DNA of 64,000 nucleotides from CBDCUF01 sp965222525. Lineage in GTDB: Bacteria; Pseudomonadota; Alphaproteobacteria; Rickettsiales; UBA8987. The translations under genes and the position numbers were made by a program. The notes beneath the pieces were generated by a model, which worked only from the letters and a program-made list of their open reading frames with translations, had not been told where the DNA came from and made no database searches. Shown here piece by piece: positions 9,709-17,633 of the stretch. Within the stretch, counting starts at the first letter, position 1. The number at the start of each line of letters is the position of its first letter. Location of the stretch: assembly GCA_965222525.1 (NCBI GenBank), contig OZ244955.1:1-64000 (forward strand), given 5' to 3'.

Positions 9709-10446
9709 TTACGCAACCAAACTACCCGTATCCAGCCTGACTCCCGGCCCCATAGTGGAACTGAGAGCGGCCTTCCTGATATATATTCCCTTTGCACCCT
9801 CCGGTTTTGCCTTATTTATCGCAGCAACAAAAGCCGCAATATTTTCCAGCAGTGCTTTATCGTTAAAACTCGCCTTGCCAATACCGGCGTGGATAATCCC
9901 CGCTTTCTCGGCCTTAAACTCAACCTGACCGCTCTTCGCAGCCTTAACCGCATCTGCCACATCAGCGGTAACCGTACCCAGCTTGGGATTCGGCATCAGC
10001 CCGCGTGGCCCCAGAATCTTCGCAACCTGCCCGATTCTCGGCATCATATCGGGAGTCGCAATCGCACGGTCAAAGTTAATCTCACCCTTCTTGATTTGCT
10101 CAATCAACTCCTCCGCACCGACAATATCAGCACCGGCCTTTTTCGCCTCGTCAGCCTTCTTGTCCTGCGCGAAAACCGCAACCTTTACATCCTTGCCAAC
10201 CCCGTTAGGCATAGCCACCACCCCGCGCACCTGCTGGTTCGACGGCTTGACATCAATACCGAGATTAAGAGCAATCTCAACGGTTTCGTCGAATTTGGCC
10301 TTTGCCCGCTCCTTCACCATCTTCACCGCATCACCAAGCACATACAGGCTGTCAGGATCGATACCCTCACGAGCGGCAGCCAGCCTTTTACCACCAGCTT
10401 CCCTGGTCGCTTTCGCCTGCTCTCTGTCTGTTTTTTTCTTCGCCAT
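9709..10446 (-). CDS. rplA: 50S ribosomal protein L1
   Basis: L1 is the mobile L1-stalk protein of the large subunit and an mRNA-binding autoregulator of the L11 operon in many bacteria. It is 245 aa with the family signature region around residues 125-145 (GRVAKILGPRGLMPNPK-like, seen here as QVAKILGPRGLMPNPK) and the KAGIIHAGIGK segment near the C-terminus. It is separated from rplK by one inverted-repeat element (10456-10729), an unusual spacer in this normally tight gene pair. Confidence 0.98.
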   Translation of the reverse strand: MAKKKTDREQAKATREAGGKRLAAAREGIDPDSLYVLGDAVKMVKERAKAKFDETVEIALNLGIDVKPSNQQVRGVVAMPNGVGKDVKVAVFAQDKKADEAKKAGADIVGAEELIEQIKKGEINFDRAIATPDMMPRIGQVAKILGPRGLMPNPKLGTVTADVADAVKAAKSGQVEFKAEKAGIIHAGIGKASFNDKALLENIAAFVAAINKAKPEGAKGIYIRKAALSSTMGPGVRLDTGSLVA

Positions 10447-10455
10447 ATTTTTATT

Positions 10456-10729
10456 TAGTGGTTAGAGTCTAGAATCCAGAGTCTAGTGTCATCCCAGAAG
10501 CTATATTTTCTCCAAATCTATGATTTGGCTAAGAAAATAAGCTATGTGGGATCCAGACTGAATAACTGGATCCCACATTGTAAGACTCCTATACGGAAAC
10601 CTGAAGGTTTCCTACTCGTCTAACATCTGGAAGGACACTCGTAAATTTCTACCCTATCGTTTCAAGATAATGTACCACCTTTCAAAATTCCAAATCACTA
10701 GCCACTAGACTCTAGCTACTAGCCACTCA
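10456..10729. repeat. TTAGAGTCTAG inverted-repeat element, copy a (rplK/rplA)
   Basis: An imperfect terminal repeat (10456-10488, GTGGTTAGAGTCTAGAATCC-type) faces its inverted partner at 10696-10729. The interior forms further hairpins: one with arms AGCTATATTTTCT/AAGAAAATAAGCT and one with GGGATCCAG/CTGGATCCC arms. The right repeat runs into the stop codon of rplK. It has no ORF. It belongs to a family also found at 11169, 12036, 17550 and 33916; only the last contains a gene. It lies inside a co-transcribed operon, so the RNA should fold into a long stem. Confidence 0.8.
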
Positions 10730-11155
10730 TTCAACCACCTCCAGTCCCATTGACACCGCCGAACCGGCAACCATTTTCATCGCCGCTTCAACATTATGCG
10801 CATTCAAATCGGCCATTTTCTCCTCGGCAATCTCACGCAACTGCGTCTGGTTAATCTTGCCGACAACATTTTGACCCGGAGCCTGCGACCCCTTTTTCAA
10901 CTTCAGCTTGTTCATTATCAGATACGACATCGGCGGTAATTTGGTTACAAAGTCGAATGAACGGTCCTTGTAAACATTTATTACCACCGGAATCGGCCCC
11001 TGCTGTCCTTTGGTTTTTTCATTAAAAGCCGTGCAGAATTCCATGATATTCAGCCCTGCCTGCCCCAGAGCAGGCCCAACCGGCGGCGAGGGATTGGCCT
11101 TCCCTGCCTGAATCTGCAACTTAACCTGATTTACTATTTCCTTTGCTTTTGCCAT
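10727..11155 (-). CDS. rplK: 50S ribosomal protein L11
   Basis: L11 binds the GTPase-associated centre of 23S rRNA and is needed for the stringent response. The 142 aa product shows the N-terminal KLQIQAGKANPSPPVGPALGQ-like segment (residues 10-30) and a C-terminal RNA-binding domain with an AGSAVSMGL-like end. It is the first gene of the L11-L1 pair downstream of nusG. Its stop codon overlaps the end of an inverted-repeat element. Confidence 0.98.
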   Translation of the reverse strand: MAKAKEIVNQVKLQIQAGKANPSPPVGPALGQAGLNIMEFCTAFNEKTKGQQGPIPVVINVYKDRSFDFVTKLPPMSYLIMNKLKLKKGSQAPGQNVVGKINQTQLREIAEEKMADLNAHNVEAAMKMVAGSAVSMGLEVVE

Positions 11156-11168
11156 TTTATTCCAGTGT

Positions 11169-11278
11169 TAGTGGTTAGAGTCTTGAGTCTAGTGCGGACA
11201 CCATAAACTCATAATCTCAACTACAAACACTACCTTTCAAAATCTCCGAACCCACTAGATTCCAGACTCTAGCCACTA
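11169..11278. repeat. TTAGAGTCTAG inverted-repeat element, copy b (nusG/rplK)
   Basis: This short member of the family has terminal repeats at 11169-11194 and 11253-11278 around about 58 bp of unrelated interior. The segment CTACCTTTCAAAATCTCCGA near the right end resembles the one before the right repeat of copy a, so part of the interior is shared as well. The element occupies nearly the entire nusG-rplK gap. Confidence 0.78.
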
Positions 11279-11280
11279 CA

Positions 11281-11820
11281 TCAGGCACTCACCTTCTCAA
11301 CCTGTCCGTAATCCAGCTCCACCGGGGTTGCGCGTCCGAAAATCGATACTGCAACCTTTAATTTCTCCTTGCCCTCGTCAACATCCTCGATAACCCCGGT
11401 GAATGAATCAAACGGACCATCGATAACCTTGACAGTTTCACCATATTCAAAACGCTTGCCACTTTTGGTAGCGCTCGCACCTTCCTCAATCTGCTTGAAG
11501 ATATTTTCCGCTTCCGCATTGGAAATCGGCTGCGGTTTGTTACCCCCGCCTCCAAGAAATCCGGCAACCCGCGGTGTATTCTTCACCACCTGCCATGCCT
11601 CGTCATTCATCTCCATCTTGACCATTACATAGCCGGGAAAAAACTTCTTCTCGGAATCAATTTTCTTGCCTTTCTTTACCTCCGTTACCTTCTCAACCGG
11701 AACATAAACATCCTCGAAATACTCCTCCAGCCCCTTCTTGGCAGCCTGCTCCTTTATCGAATTCGCAACCTTTTTCTCAAACCCCGAATGGGCATGGACA
11801 ATATACCACCGTTTAGCCAT
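11281..11820 (-). CDS. nusG: Transcription antitermination factor NusG
   Basis: NusG binds RNA polymerase beta' and couples transcription to Rho or to the ribosome. The 179 aa protein begins with the conserved MAKRWYIVHAHSGFEKKVA and has the N-terminal NGN domain (with FFPGYVMVKM near residue 65). A C-terminal KOW domain contains VKVIDGPFDSFTGVIEDVD near residues 128-147. It lies one base after secE in the standard secE-nusG pair, so the two are translationally close. Confidence 0.98.
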   Translation of the reverse strand: MAKRWYIVHAHSGFEKKVANSIKEQAAKKGLEEYFEDVYVPVEKVTEVKKGKKIDSEKKFFPGYVMVKMEMNDEAWQVVKNTPRVAGFLGGGGNKPQPISNAEAENIFKQIEEGASATKSGKRFEYGETVKVIDGPFDSFTGVIEDVDEGKEKLKVAVSIFGRATPVELDYGQVEKVSA

Positions 11821-11821
11821 A

Positions 11822-12031
11822 CTATATTCCCAATATCAGCGTCACCAGCGATGATATCGCCCAATCCACGAAAAAGAAAAATATCGCAGCAATGATGGTC
11901 ATTATTAACACCATCATGGTGGCAGTCATGGTTTCCTTGCGGGTCGGCCAGGTTACCTTTGCCCCTTCCTGCTTCACCTCCTGCATGAACTTTGCAGGTG
12001 AGGTTTTCTTTTTCTGTGCTACTTCGTTCAT
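11822..12031 (-). CDS. secE: Preprotein translocase subunit SecE
   Basis: This is the small membrane subunit of the SecYEG translocon. It is 69 aa with the conserved cytoplasmic amphipathic segment (FMQEVKQEGAKVTWPTRKE, residues about 15-33). A single transmembrane helix follows, rich in Ile, Met and Phe (residues about 38-65). It is located directly upstream of nusG. Confidence 0.97.
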   Translation of the reverse strand: MNEVAQKKKTSPAKFMQEVKQEGAKVTWPTRKETMTATMMVLIMTIIAAIFFFFVDWAISSLVTLILGI

Positions 12032-12035
12032 TGTT

Positions 12036-12153
12036 TAGGTTCTAGAGTTTAGAGTCCTGAGTCTGGTGAGTTTTCAATAGACTCGCTCTAAATTCCAATA
12101 TCTCCTTCCGGCTTACACATCACTAGACTCTGGATTCCAGACTCTAACCACTA
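12036..12153. repeat. TTAGAGTCTAG inverted-repeat element, copy c (secE/tRNA-Trp)
   Basis: The left repeat (12036-12070) is the most diverged in the family; the right repeat (12121-12153) is close to consensus. Its outer edge ends six bases before the encoded CCA end of tRNA-Trp. The interior is about 50 bp and contains no gene. The stem would separate the tRNA from the secE message in a common transcript, so it may be a processing signal or simply an insertion. Confidence 0.72.
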
Positions 12154-12158
12154 CTAAA

Positions 12159-12234
12159 TGGCAGGAGTGAAGGGACTCGAACCCCCAACCCCCGGTTTTG
12201 GAGACCGGTGCTCTACCAATTGAGCTACACTCCT
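12159..12234 (-). tRNA. tRNA-Trp (CCA)
   Basis: A 76-nt cloverleaf on the minus strand. The acceptor arm AGGAGTG pairs with CACTCCT, the T-arm has GGTTCGAGTCC, and the anticodon loop is CTCCAAA with anticodon CCA. The 3' CCA is encoded. Its position upstream of secE is the common bacterial arrangement. Confidence 0.96.
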
Positions 12235-12345
12235 ATCCCAGCAGTCAGGAGAAAAAGGCCGTGACCAAGAAGAACCCTCCTTTGGCCTACGACCTCTCCC
12301 TTCTTATGACAGAGACTTCTCTCTGTCTACCAAATTTCATCCAGC

Positions 12346-12528
12346 TTACGCAGCCACTTCTTCAATTGCAGCTTCACCGGCATTTTTCTTAACGGACTCA
12401 ATACCGTTAAGGGCAGCGTCCTTTGAGCTGTAACGTTGTGAAGTAGCGATGATTTCGCCATTTCCTGCTTTCAGGTTAAACATAAATTTACCATCAGCAG
12501 CTTCTTTAAGTTCAAATTTACCAGACAT
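12346..12528 (-). CDS. YegP-like (DUF1508) small protein
   Basis: A 60 aa protein of the YegP/DUF1508 type. It has the pattern FELKEAADGKFMFNLKAGNGE followed by IIATSQRYSSKDAALNGIESVKKNA, an alpha-beta fold whose biochemical role is not known. An AAGGAGT ribosome site precedes its ATG. It sits between tuf and tRNA-Trp on the same strand, which I do not know as a standard place for this family, so it may be co-transcribed with elongation factor Tu. Single-repeat length is normal for one DUF1508 unit. Family call is from pattern; function is unknown. Confidence 0.85.
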   Translation of the reverse strand: MSGKFELKEAADGKFMFNLKAGNGEIIATSQRYSSKDAALNGIESVKKNAGEAAIEEVAA

Positions 12529-12612
12529 AATATTACTCCTTGGTTGGTACGGTTAAAAATAAAAACAAAAATATGCAGGGGACTCTCTCCCCGAAGCATT
12601 CTTATAAACTCC

Positions 12613-13806
12613 CTACGCGATAATTTTAGCGACGACACCTGCTCCGACGGTTCTTCCGCCTTCGCGGATGGCGAAGCGGAGGCCTTCATCCATAGCGATT
12701 GGCTTGTCGGCCAGATCAACCGTAATCTTGGCGTTATCGCCGGGCATTACCATTTCAACACCTTCAGGCAATTCAATTGTTCCGGTCACATCAGTGGTAC
12801 GGAAGTAAAACTGCGGGCGGTAATTCTTGAAAAACGGAGTATGACGCCCGCCTTCATCCTTGGTCAGAATATAAACTTCCGCCTCGAACTTGGTGTGCGG
12901 ATTAATCGTACCGGGCTTAGCTAACACCTGCCCACGCTCAACTTCCTCACGTTTCGTACCACGCAGCAGCACGCCAACATTATCACCGGCCTGCCCCTCA
13001 TCAAGCAGCTTGCGGAACATCTCCACTCCGGTACAGGTAGTTTTGCTTGTGTCGCGCAGACCAACGATTTCAATCTCCTCACCGACCTTGACAATGCCCT
13101 GTTCGACACGCCCGGTAACAACCGTACCGCGTCCCTCAATCGAGAAAACATCCTCGATAGGCATAAGGAAAGGCTTATCCAGCGGGCGTTCCGGCTGCGG
13201 GATATATTCATCAACCGCTTTCATTAACTCCATTATGGAGTTTTTGCCGATATCATCATCACGACCTTCAAGCGCAGCCAAAGCAGAACCCTTGATAATC
13301 GGAATGTCATCACCGGGAAATTCATATGAGCTGAGCAGTTCACGCACTTCCATCTCCACCAGCTCCAGCAGTTCCTCATCATCAACCTGATCAACCTTGT
13401 TGAGATACACCACAATCGCCGGTACACCAACCTGGCGTGCGAGCAATATATGCTCACGGGTCTGCGGCATCGGGCCGTCAGCGGCGTTTACAACGAGAAT
13501 CGCACCATCCATCTGCGCCGCACCGGTGATCATGTTCTTGACATAGTCAGCATGTCCCGGGCAGTCGACATGGGCGTAATGCCGGCCGTCAGTCTCATAT
13601 TCCACATGCGCAGTGGCAATGGTAATGCCGCGCTCACGCTCCTCGGGAGCATTGTCAATCTGGTTGTAATCGGAAAACTCGGCACCTCCCGCCTCGGCCA
13701 GCACCTTGGTGATAGCCGCAGTCAGCGTGGTTTTCCCATGGTCAACATGACCAATAGTCCCAATATTACAATGCGGCTTAGTCCGCTCAAATTTCTCCTT
13801 GGACAT
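12613..13806 (-). CDS. tuf: Elongation factor Tu
   Basis: This GTPase delivers aminoacyl-tRNA to the ribosome. It is 397 aa with the G-domain motifs GHVDHGKTT (P-loop, about residue 19), DCPGHADY (about 81), NKVDQVDD (about 136) and GSAL (about 174). Beta-barrel domains II and III follow and end in a typical VGAGVVAKIIA tail. It lies downstream of tRNA-Gly and tRNA-Tyr, as in many bacteria where a tRNA cluster leads into tufB. Confidence 0.98.
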   Translation of the reverse strand: MSKEKFERTKPHCNIGTIGHVDHGKTTLTAAITKVLAEAGGAEFSDYNQIDNAPEERERGITIATAHVEYETDGRHYAHVDCPGHADYVKNMITGAAQMDGAILVVNAADGPMPQTREHILLARQVGVPAIVVYLNKVDQVDDEELLELVEMEVRELLSSYEFPGDDIPIIKGSALAALEGRDDDIGKNSIMELMKAVDEYIPQPERPLDKPFLMPIEDVFSIEGRGTVVTGRVEQGIVKVGEEIEIVGLRDTSKTTCTGVEMFRKLLDEGQAGDNVGVLLRGTKREEVERGQVLAKPGTINPHTKFEAEVYILTKDEGGRHTPFFKNYRPQFYFRTTDVTGTIELPEGVEMVMPGDNAKITVDLADKPIAMDEGLRFAIREGGRTVGAGVVAKIIA

Positions 13807-13875
13807 TTTTCAAGCTCCCTGAAAAGTTAATTAAAACAACCCACCTAATAATCCAACTCCACACTACCCCAAATA

Positions 13876-13949
13876 TGGAGCGGGTGAAGGGAATCGAACC
13901 CTCACAACCAGCTTGGAAGGCTGGGGCTCTACCATTGAGCTACACCCGC
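13876..13949 (-). tRNA. tRNA-Gly (TCC)
   Basis: A 74-nt cloverleaf on the minus strand. The acceptor GCGGGTG pairs with CACCCGC, the T-loop contains GGTTCGATTCC, and the anticodon loop CTTCCAA carries anticodon TCC. The CCA is encoded in the gene. It is part of the tRNA-Tyr, tRNA-Gly, tuf unit. Confidence 0.96.
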
Positions 13950-14015
13950 ACTCCAGATATCAAGGATCAAAAACCAAAGGTCAGACTCCTGACCTCTGAT
14001 ACCTGACCTCTTTCT

Positions 14016-14101
<86 letters not shown>

Positions 14102-14218
14102 GTTGAGTATCTATAACCTGATACCCTCAATAATATCCTATTAAAAAGAAGGGTAACAGCGGCGACAAAAATATACTCAAACTGCACCCAAAAATCCAGG
14201 CCAAAACAAGGGAGACGC

Positions 14219-14248
14219 TCTTTTAATGTATAGAACGCATAATGTCAA
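14219..14248 (-). promoter_or_regulatory. Candidate sigma-70 promoter for the tRNA-tuf-rpo block
   Basis: On the minus strand a perfect TTGACA lies at 14248-14243. A spacer of 17 leads to TAAAAG, with an alternative TATACA at a shorter spacing. It is about 140 bp upstream of tRNA-Tyr, in the gap after acs, and is the only consensus -35 in that gap. The -10 is poor, so the call is tentative. Confidence 0.4.
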
Positions 14249-14295
14249 CGGTGAAAGCGCAGAAAAATGAAAGAAAATTGATTTTTCATTGCGGT

Positions 14296-16254
14296 TTATT
14301 TGTTCAATCGGTGTTCGATAAGATATTCAACCACTTCGGGGTTGAGGAGAGTACTGGTATCGCCGATATTATCGAAATTGTTTTCGGCAATTTTACGCAG
14401 GATACGGCGCATGATTTTACCGGAACGGGTTTTGGGCAGGCCGGGAGCAAATTGCAGTAAATCCGGTTTGGCAATCGGTCCGATTTCCTGACGCACCCAA
14501 CCGGCAAGTTCGCTTTTAAGGTTATCATCAACCGCCACACTCTCATTAACCGTGACATAGGCATAAATCCCCTGCCCCTTTATATCATGCGGATAGCCGA
14601 CTACCGCCGCTTCGGCTACTTTCTCATGCGCCACCAGTGCGCTTTCTATTTCAGCCGTCCCAAGGCGATGGCCGGATACATTCAGCACATCATCAACCCG
14701 GCCGGTAATCCAGTAATAGCCGTCCCTGTCACGCCTGCAACCGTCTCCGCTGAAATATTTTCCGGGAAATTGCGAGAAATAGGTTTCCCTGAACCGTTTA
14801 TGGTCACCATAAATCGAGCGTGCCTGACCAGGCCATGAATCGGCTATACATAAATTGCCCTCACATTCCCCTTCAAGCTCCCTGCCTTCATTATCAACAA
14901 TAACCGGCCTTACACCAAAAAACGGCAGCGTCGCCGAGCCGGGTTTCAAATCAGTTGCGTAAGGCAGTGGAGTTATAAGATGACCACCAGTTTCAGTCTG
15001 CCACCATGTATCAACAACCGGACTGCCCCCCTCCCCTACTACATTATAATACCACAGCCATGCCTCGGGATTTATCGGCTCACCGACACTACCGAGTATC
15101 CGCAGCGACTCACGGCTGGTTTTATTCACCGGCTCCACACCCTTGGCCATCAACGCACGGATTGCTGTAGGAGCAGTGTAGAAGCTGTTTACCTTATGTT
15201 TGTCCACCACCTGCCAGAAGCGTGAATCGTCAGGATAATTAGGCACTCCCTCAAACATAAGGGTAGTCGCAGCATTGGCCAACGGCCCATATATAATATA
15301 GCTATGGCCGGTAACCCAGCCCACATCGGCAGTACACCAGAAAACATCTCCTTCCTGATAATCAAAAACATACTGGTGGGTCAGCGCAGCATAAAGCAGG
15401 TAACCGGCGCTGGTATGCAGGATTCCCTTGGGTTTACCGGTCGAACCGGAAGTATAAAGAATAAATAGTGGATCTTCGGCATCCATCTCCTCCGGCTCGC
15501 ACTCATCGGAAACATCCAGCACTGCATCACGATACCATACATCCCGTTTATCATTCCACACAATGTCGTTATTGGTGTTATCTATCACCAGAACCTTTAT
15601 ATCCTCTATATTCTCAACCGCCTTGTCGGTATTGGCCTTGAGCGGGACTTTCTTGCCGCCGCGCACACCTTCATCGGCAGTGATAACCAGCTTGCTGTTG
15701 CAATCCTCGATACGTCCGCGCAGGGCTTCGGGTGAAAAGCCGCCGAATACTACCGAATGCACAGCGCCAATCCGCGCACAGGCCAGCATCGCATATGCGG
15801 CCTCCGGAATCATCGGCATATAGATAGTCACCGTATCACCCTTCTTAACACCAAGCTTTTTGAGTACATTGGCAAAGCGGCAGACATGCAGATACAGGTC
15901 ATTATAAGTGATAGAAGTGGATGCTTCGGGATTATCGCCCTCCCATATAATAGCGGTCTGGTGACCGCGCTTCTCCAGATGGCGGTCTATACAGTTATAA
16001 CAGATATTAAGCCTGCCACCCTCAAACCATTTTATATTTATGTCACCCTCAAATGAGGTGTCCTTCACCTTATCCCACTTTTTTATCCAGTCGAGACGCT
16101 CGGCCTGTTCCGCCCAGAACCTTTCCGGATTGCTAACCGACTCCTCATACATACGCTGATATGTAGCCTTGTCCGCCCATGGCTGTTTGTTAGCCGGAGC
16201 CGCCGGTGCAGGGAATATAGTCTCATCTTCAAATTCTCTTAATGTTTGTGGCAT
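14296..16254 (-). CDS. acs: Acetyl-CoA synthetase
   Basis: This AMP-forming ligase makes acetyl-CoA from acetate, ATP and CoA through an acetyl-adenylate. The 652 aa product matches the usual length. The P-loop-like adenylation motif YTSGSTGKPKG is near residue 263, the WWQTETGG motif near 415, and the RTRSGKIMRR-type motif near 608 contains the lysine normally regulated by acetylation (here KTRSGKIMRR). The chosen ATG has a GGAGG ribosome site. It is monocistronic between the tRNA operon and the divergent rsmD. Confidence 0.97.
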   Translation of the reverse strand: MPQTLREFEDETIFPAPAAPANKQPWADKATYQRMYEESVSNPERFWAEQAERLDWIKKWDKVKDTSFEGDINIKWFEGGRLNICYNCIDRHLEKRGHQTAIIWEGDNPEASTSITYNDLYLHVCRFANVLKKLGVKKGDTVTIYMPMIPEAAYAMLACARIGAVHSVVFGGFSPEALRGRIEDCNSKLVITADEGVRGGKKVPLKANTDKAVENIEDIKVLVIDNTNNDIVWNDKRDVWYRDAVLDVSDECEPEEMDAEDPLFILYTSGSTGKPKGILHTSAGYLLYAALTHQYVFDYQEGDVFWCTADVGWVTGHSYIIYGPLANAATTLMFEGVPNYPDDSRFWQVVDKHKVNSFYTAPTAIRALMAKGVEPVNKTSRESLRILGSVGEPINPEAWLWYYNVVGEGGSPVVDTWWQTETGGHLITPLPYATDLKPGSATLPFFGVRPVIVDNEGRELEGECEGNLCIADSWPGQARSIYGDHKRFRETYFSQFPGKYFSGDGCRRDRDGYYWITGRVDDVLNVSGHRLGTAEIESALVAHEKVAEAAVVGYPHDIKGQGIYAYVTVNESVAVDDNLKSELAGWVRQEIGPIAKPDLLQFAPGLPKTRSGKIMRRILRKIAENNFDNIGDTSTLLNPEVVEYLIEHRLNK

Positions 16255-16436
16255 GATAACCTCCCTCGTTTAGCAAAACCACTCTACTGCGAAAAATTAA
16301 CTTTTAAAATGATTTTCTGGAAATTGGTAATAAAAACACAGTATTTTCTTCTGGAAAATACTATACTAGGCCGTGTCGATATTCACTACTATAGTCGTCC
16401 CAAATAATATTTCAAAAAACTCTGAGGTGTGATATT

Positions 16437-17018
16437 GTGAAAATAACCGGCGGAAAATACAAAGGAAAAAATATTAAAGCAAAGAATATACGAGCCTTAC
16501 GTCCAACATCTTCTCATACCCGTGAGACAATCTTCAATATATTAAAGCATGGTAAATTCTTGAAGGATGAATCCTTTATTAATAACAAAAAAGATATTGT
16601 TGAGGGAGTAAATGTACTTGATATTTTCTGTGGTACTGGAGCACTTGGCTTTGAAGCATTATCCCGTGGTGCAGTGCATGCAACCTTTATCGATCAAAAT
16701 ATTGACTCGATATCTTTGGTACGCAAAAACGCTAATTTGTTGAAGATAAACAACTTCACAGCAATACGCAGTGATTCAACTATACTCCCTAATGCCCTTG
16801 AGCCTTGTCAATTGGTATTTATCGATCCACCATACCGTAAAAATCTGGTAAATCCTGCATTGTGTAGCATAGAAAACAGTGGTTGGCTTGATTACGGTAG
16901 CATAATAGTAGTTGAACAGGATAAACACGACGATATTTCTCCTCCTGCAAAATTCAATCTTCTCGACGAGCGTACTAGTAACAAGACTAGATTAGCAGTA
17001 TTACAATATGTTGGATAA
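16437..17018 (+). CDS. rsmD: 16S rRNA (guanine-N2)-methyltransferase RsmD
   Basis: A 193 aa SAM-dependent methyltransferase that modifies G966 of 16S rRNA. The N-terminus KITGGKYKGKNIK and LRPTSSHTRETIFNIL are typical. The SAM motif VLDIFCGTGALGFEALSRGA is at about residues 59-78 and the catalytic FIDPPY at about 129. It starts at GTG 16437 with a GAGGTG ribosome site ten bases upstream. Its base composition is noticeably more AT-rich than nearby genes. Confidence 0.93.
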   Translation: MKITGGKYKGKNIKAKNIRALRPTSSHTRETIFNILKHGKFLKDESFINNKKDIVEGVNVLDIFCGTGALGFEALSRGAVHATFIDQNIDSISLVRKNANLLKINNFTAIRSDSTILPNALEPCQLVFIDPPYRKNLVNPALCSIENSGWLDYGSIIVVEQDKHDDISPPAKFNLLDERTSNKTRLAVLQYVG

Positions 17019-17059
17019 ATGACTATTGTAAAAGGCATTTAGGCAGGATTCGTTGAATA

Positions 17060-17096
17060 TTGGACTTTGGACTTTGGACTTTGGACTTTGGACTTT
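17060..17096. repeat. Five-unit 7-bp tandem repeat next to nrdR stop
   Basis: The heptamer TTGGACT is repeated five times without interruption and ends in the stop codon region of nrdR. It is a simple microsatellite-like array that could vary in copy number by slippage; changes would alter only the 3' flank of nrdR and rsmD. Confidence 0.85.
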
Positions 17097-17544
17097 AACC
17101 ATTAATCCTGTCGACGAAATCCTCGAAGTCTTTGGCTTCACGGAAATCCTTGTATACTGAGGCGAAGCGGATATAGGCTACCTTATCAAGTTTGCCCAGC
17201 GCTTTCATTACCGCCTCACCGATTTTCTCCGAGGTAATTTCATTATCGCCGGTCATCTCCAGCTCGCGGACGATGTTATTTACCATGGTATCCACCTGTT
17301 CGGGAGTTACCGGCCGCTTGCGTACTGCTATATTGATAGAGCGCAACAGCTTGTCGCGATCAAACACCCGCTTCTGGCCGTTCTTTTTGACTACGGTAAG
17401 CTCACGCAACTGCACCCGCTCGAATGTAGTAAAACGGGAGCCGCATTTGGTACAGCTACGGCGGCGGCGGATAGAGGAATTATCCTCTGACGGCCGCGAA
17501 TCCTTCACCTGGGTATCTTCATTTCCACAAAACGGACAACGCAT
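17095..17544 (-). CDS. nrdR: Transcriptional repressor NrdR
   Basis: NrdR is a zinc-ribbon and ATP-cone protein that represses ribonucleotide reductase genes by sensing ATP/dATP. It is 149 aa. The zinc ribbon is C3-x2-C6 with C31-x2-C34, followed by an ATP-cone starting VVKKNGQKRVFDRDKL near residue 51. It is located immediately upstream of glyA's promoter-distal side on the same strand, a frequent nrdR-glyA association in proteobacteria. Confidence 0.97.
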   Translation of the reverse strand: MRCPFCGNEDTQVKDSRPSEDNSSIRRRRSCTKCGSRFTTFERVQLRELTVVKKNGQKRVFDRDKLLRSINIAVRKRPVTPEQVDTMVNNIVRELEMTGDNEITSEKIGEAVMKALGKLDKVAYIRFASVYKDFREAKDFEDFVDRING

Positions 17545-17549
17545 ATATA

Positions 17550-17621
17550 TAGTGGGTAGTGTTAGAGTCTAGAGTCTAGTGGAGTATAATACTAGACTCT
17601 AGATTCTAGACTCTAGCCACT
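17550..17621. repeat. TTAGAGTCTAG inverted-repeat element, copy d (glyA/nrdR)
   Basis: This is the smallest member. Two inverted repeats (about 17560-17581 and 17591-17620) are separated by about 9 bp (AGTATAATA), forming a near-perfect hairpin of roughly 30 bp arms. The small loop shows the repeats themselves are the conserved unit. It fills the glyA-nrdR gap. Confidence 0.8.
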
Positions 17622-17633
17622 CAACCACTATAT

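Noticed and set aside
12198..12392. 64-codon plus-strand frame near tRNA-Trp
   Set aside because: It overlaps tRNA-Trp and the YegP-like gene and has no gene-like features.
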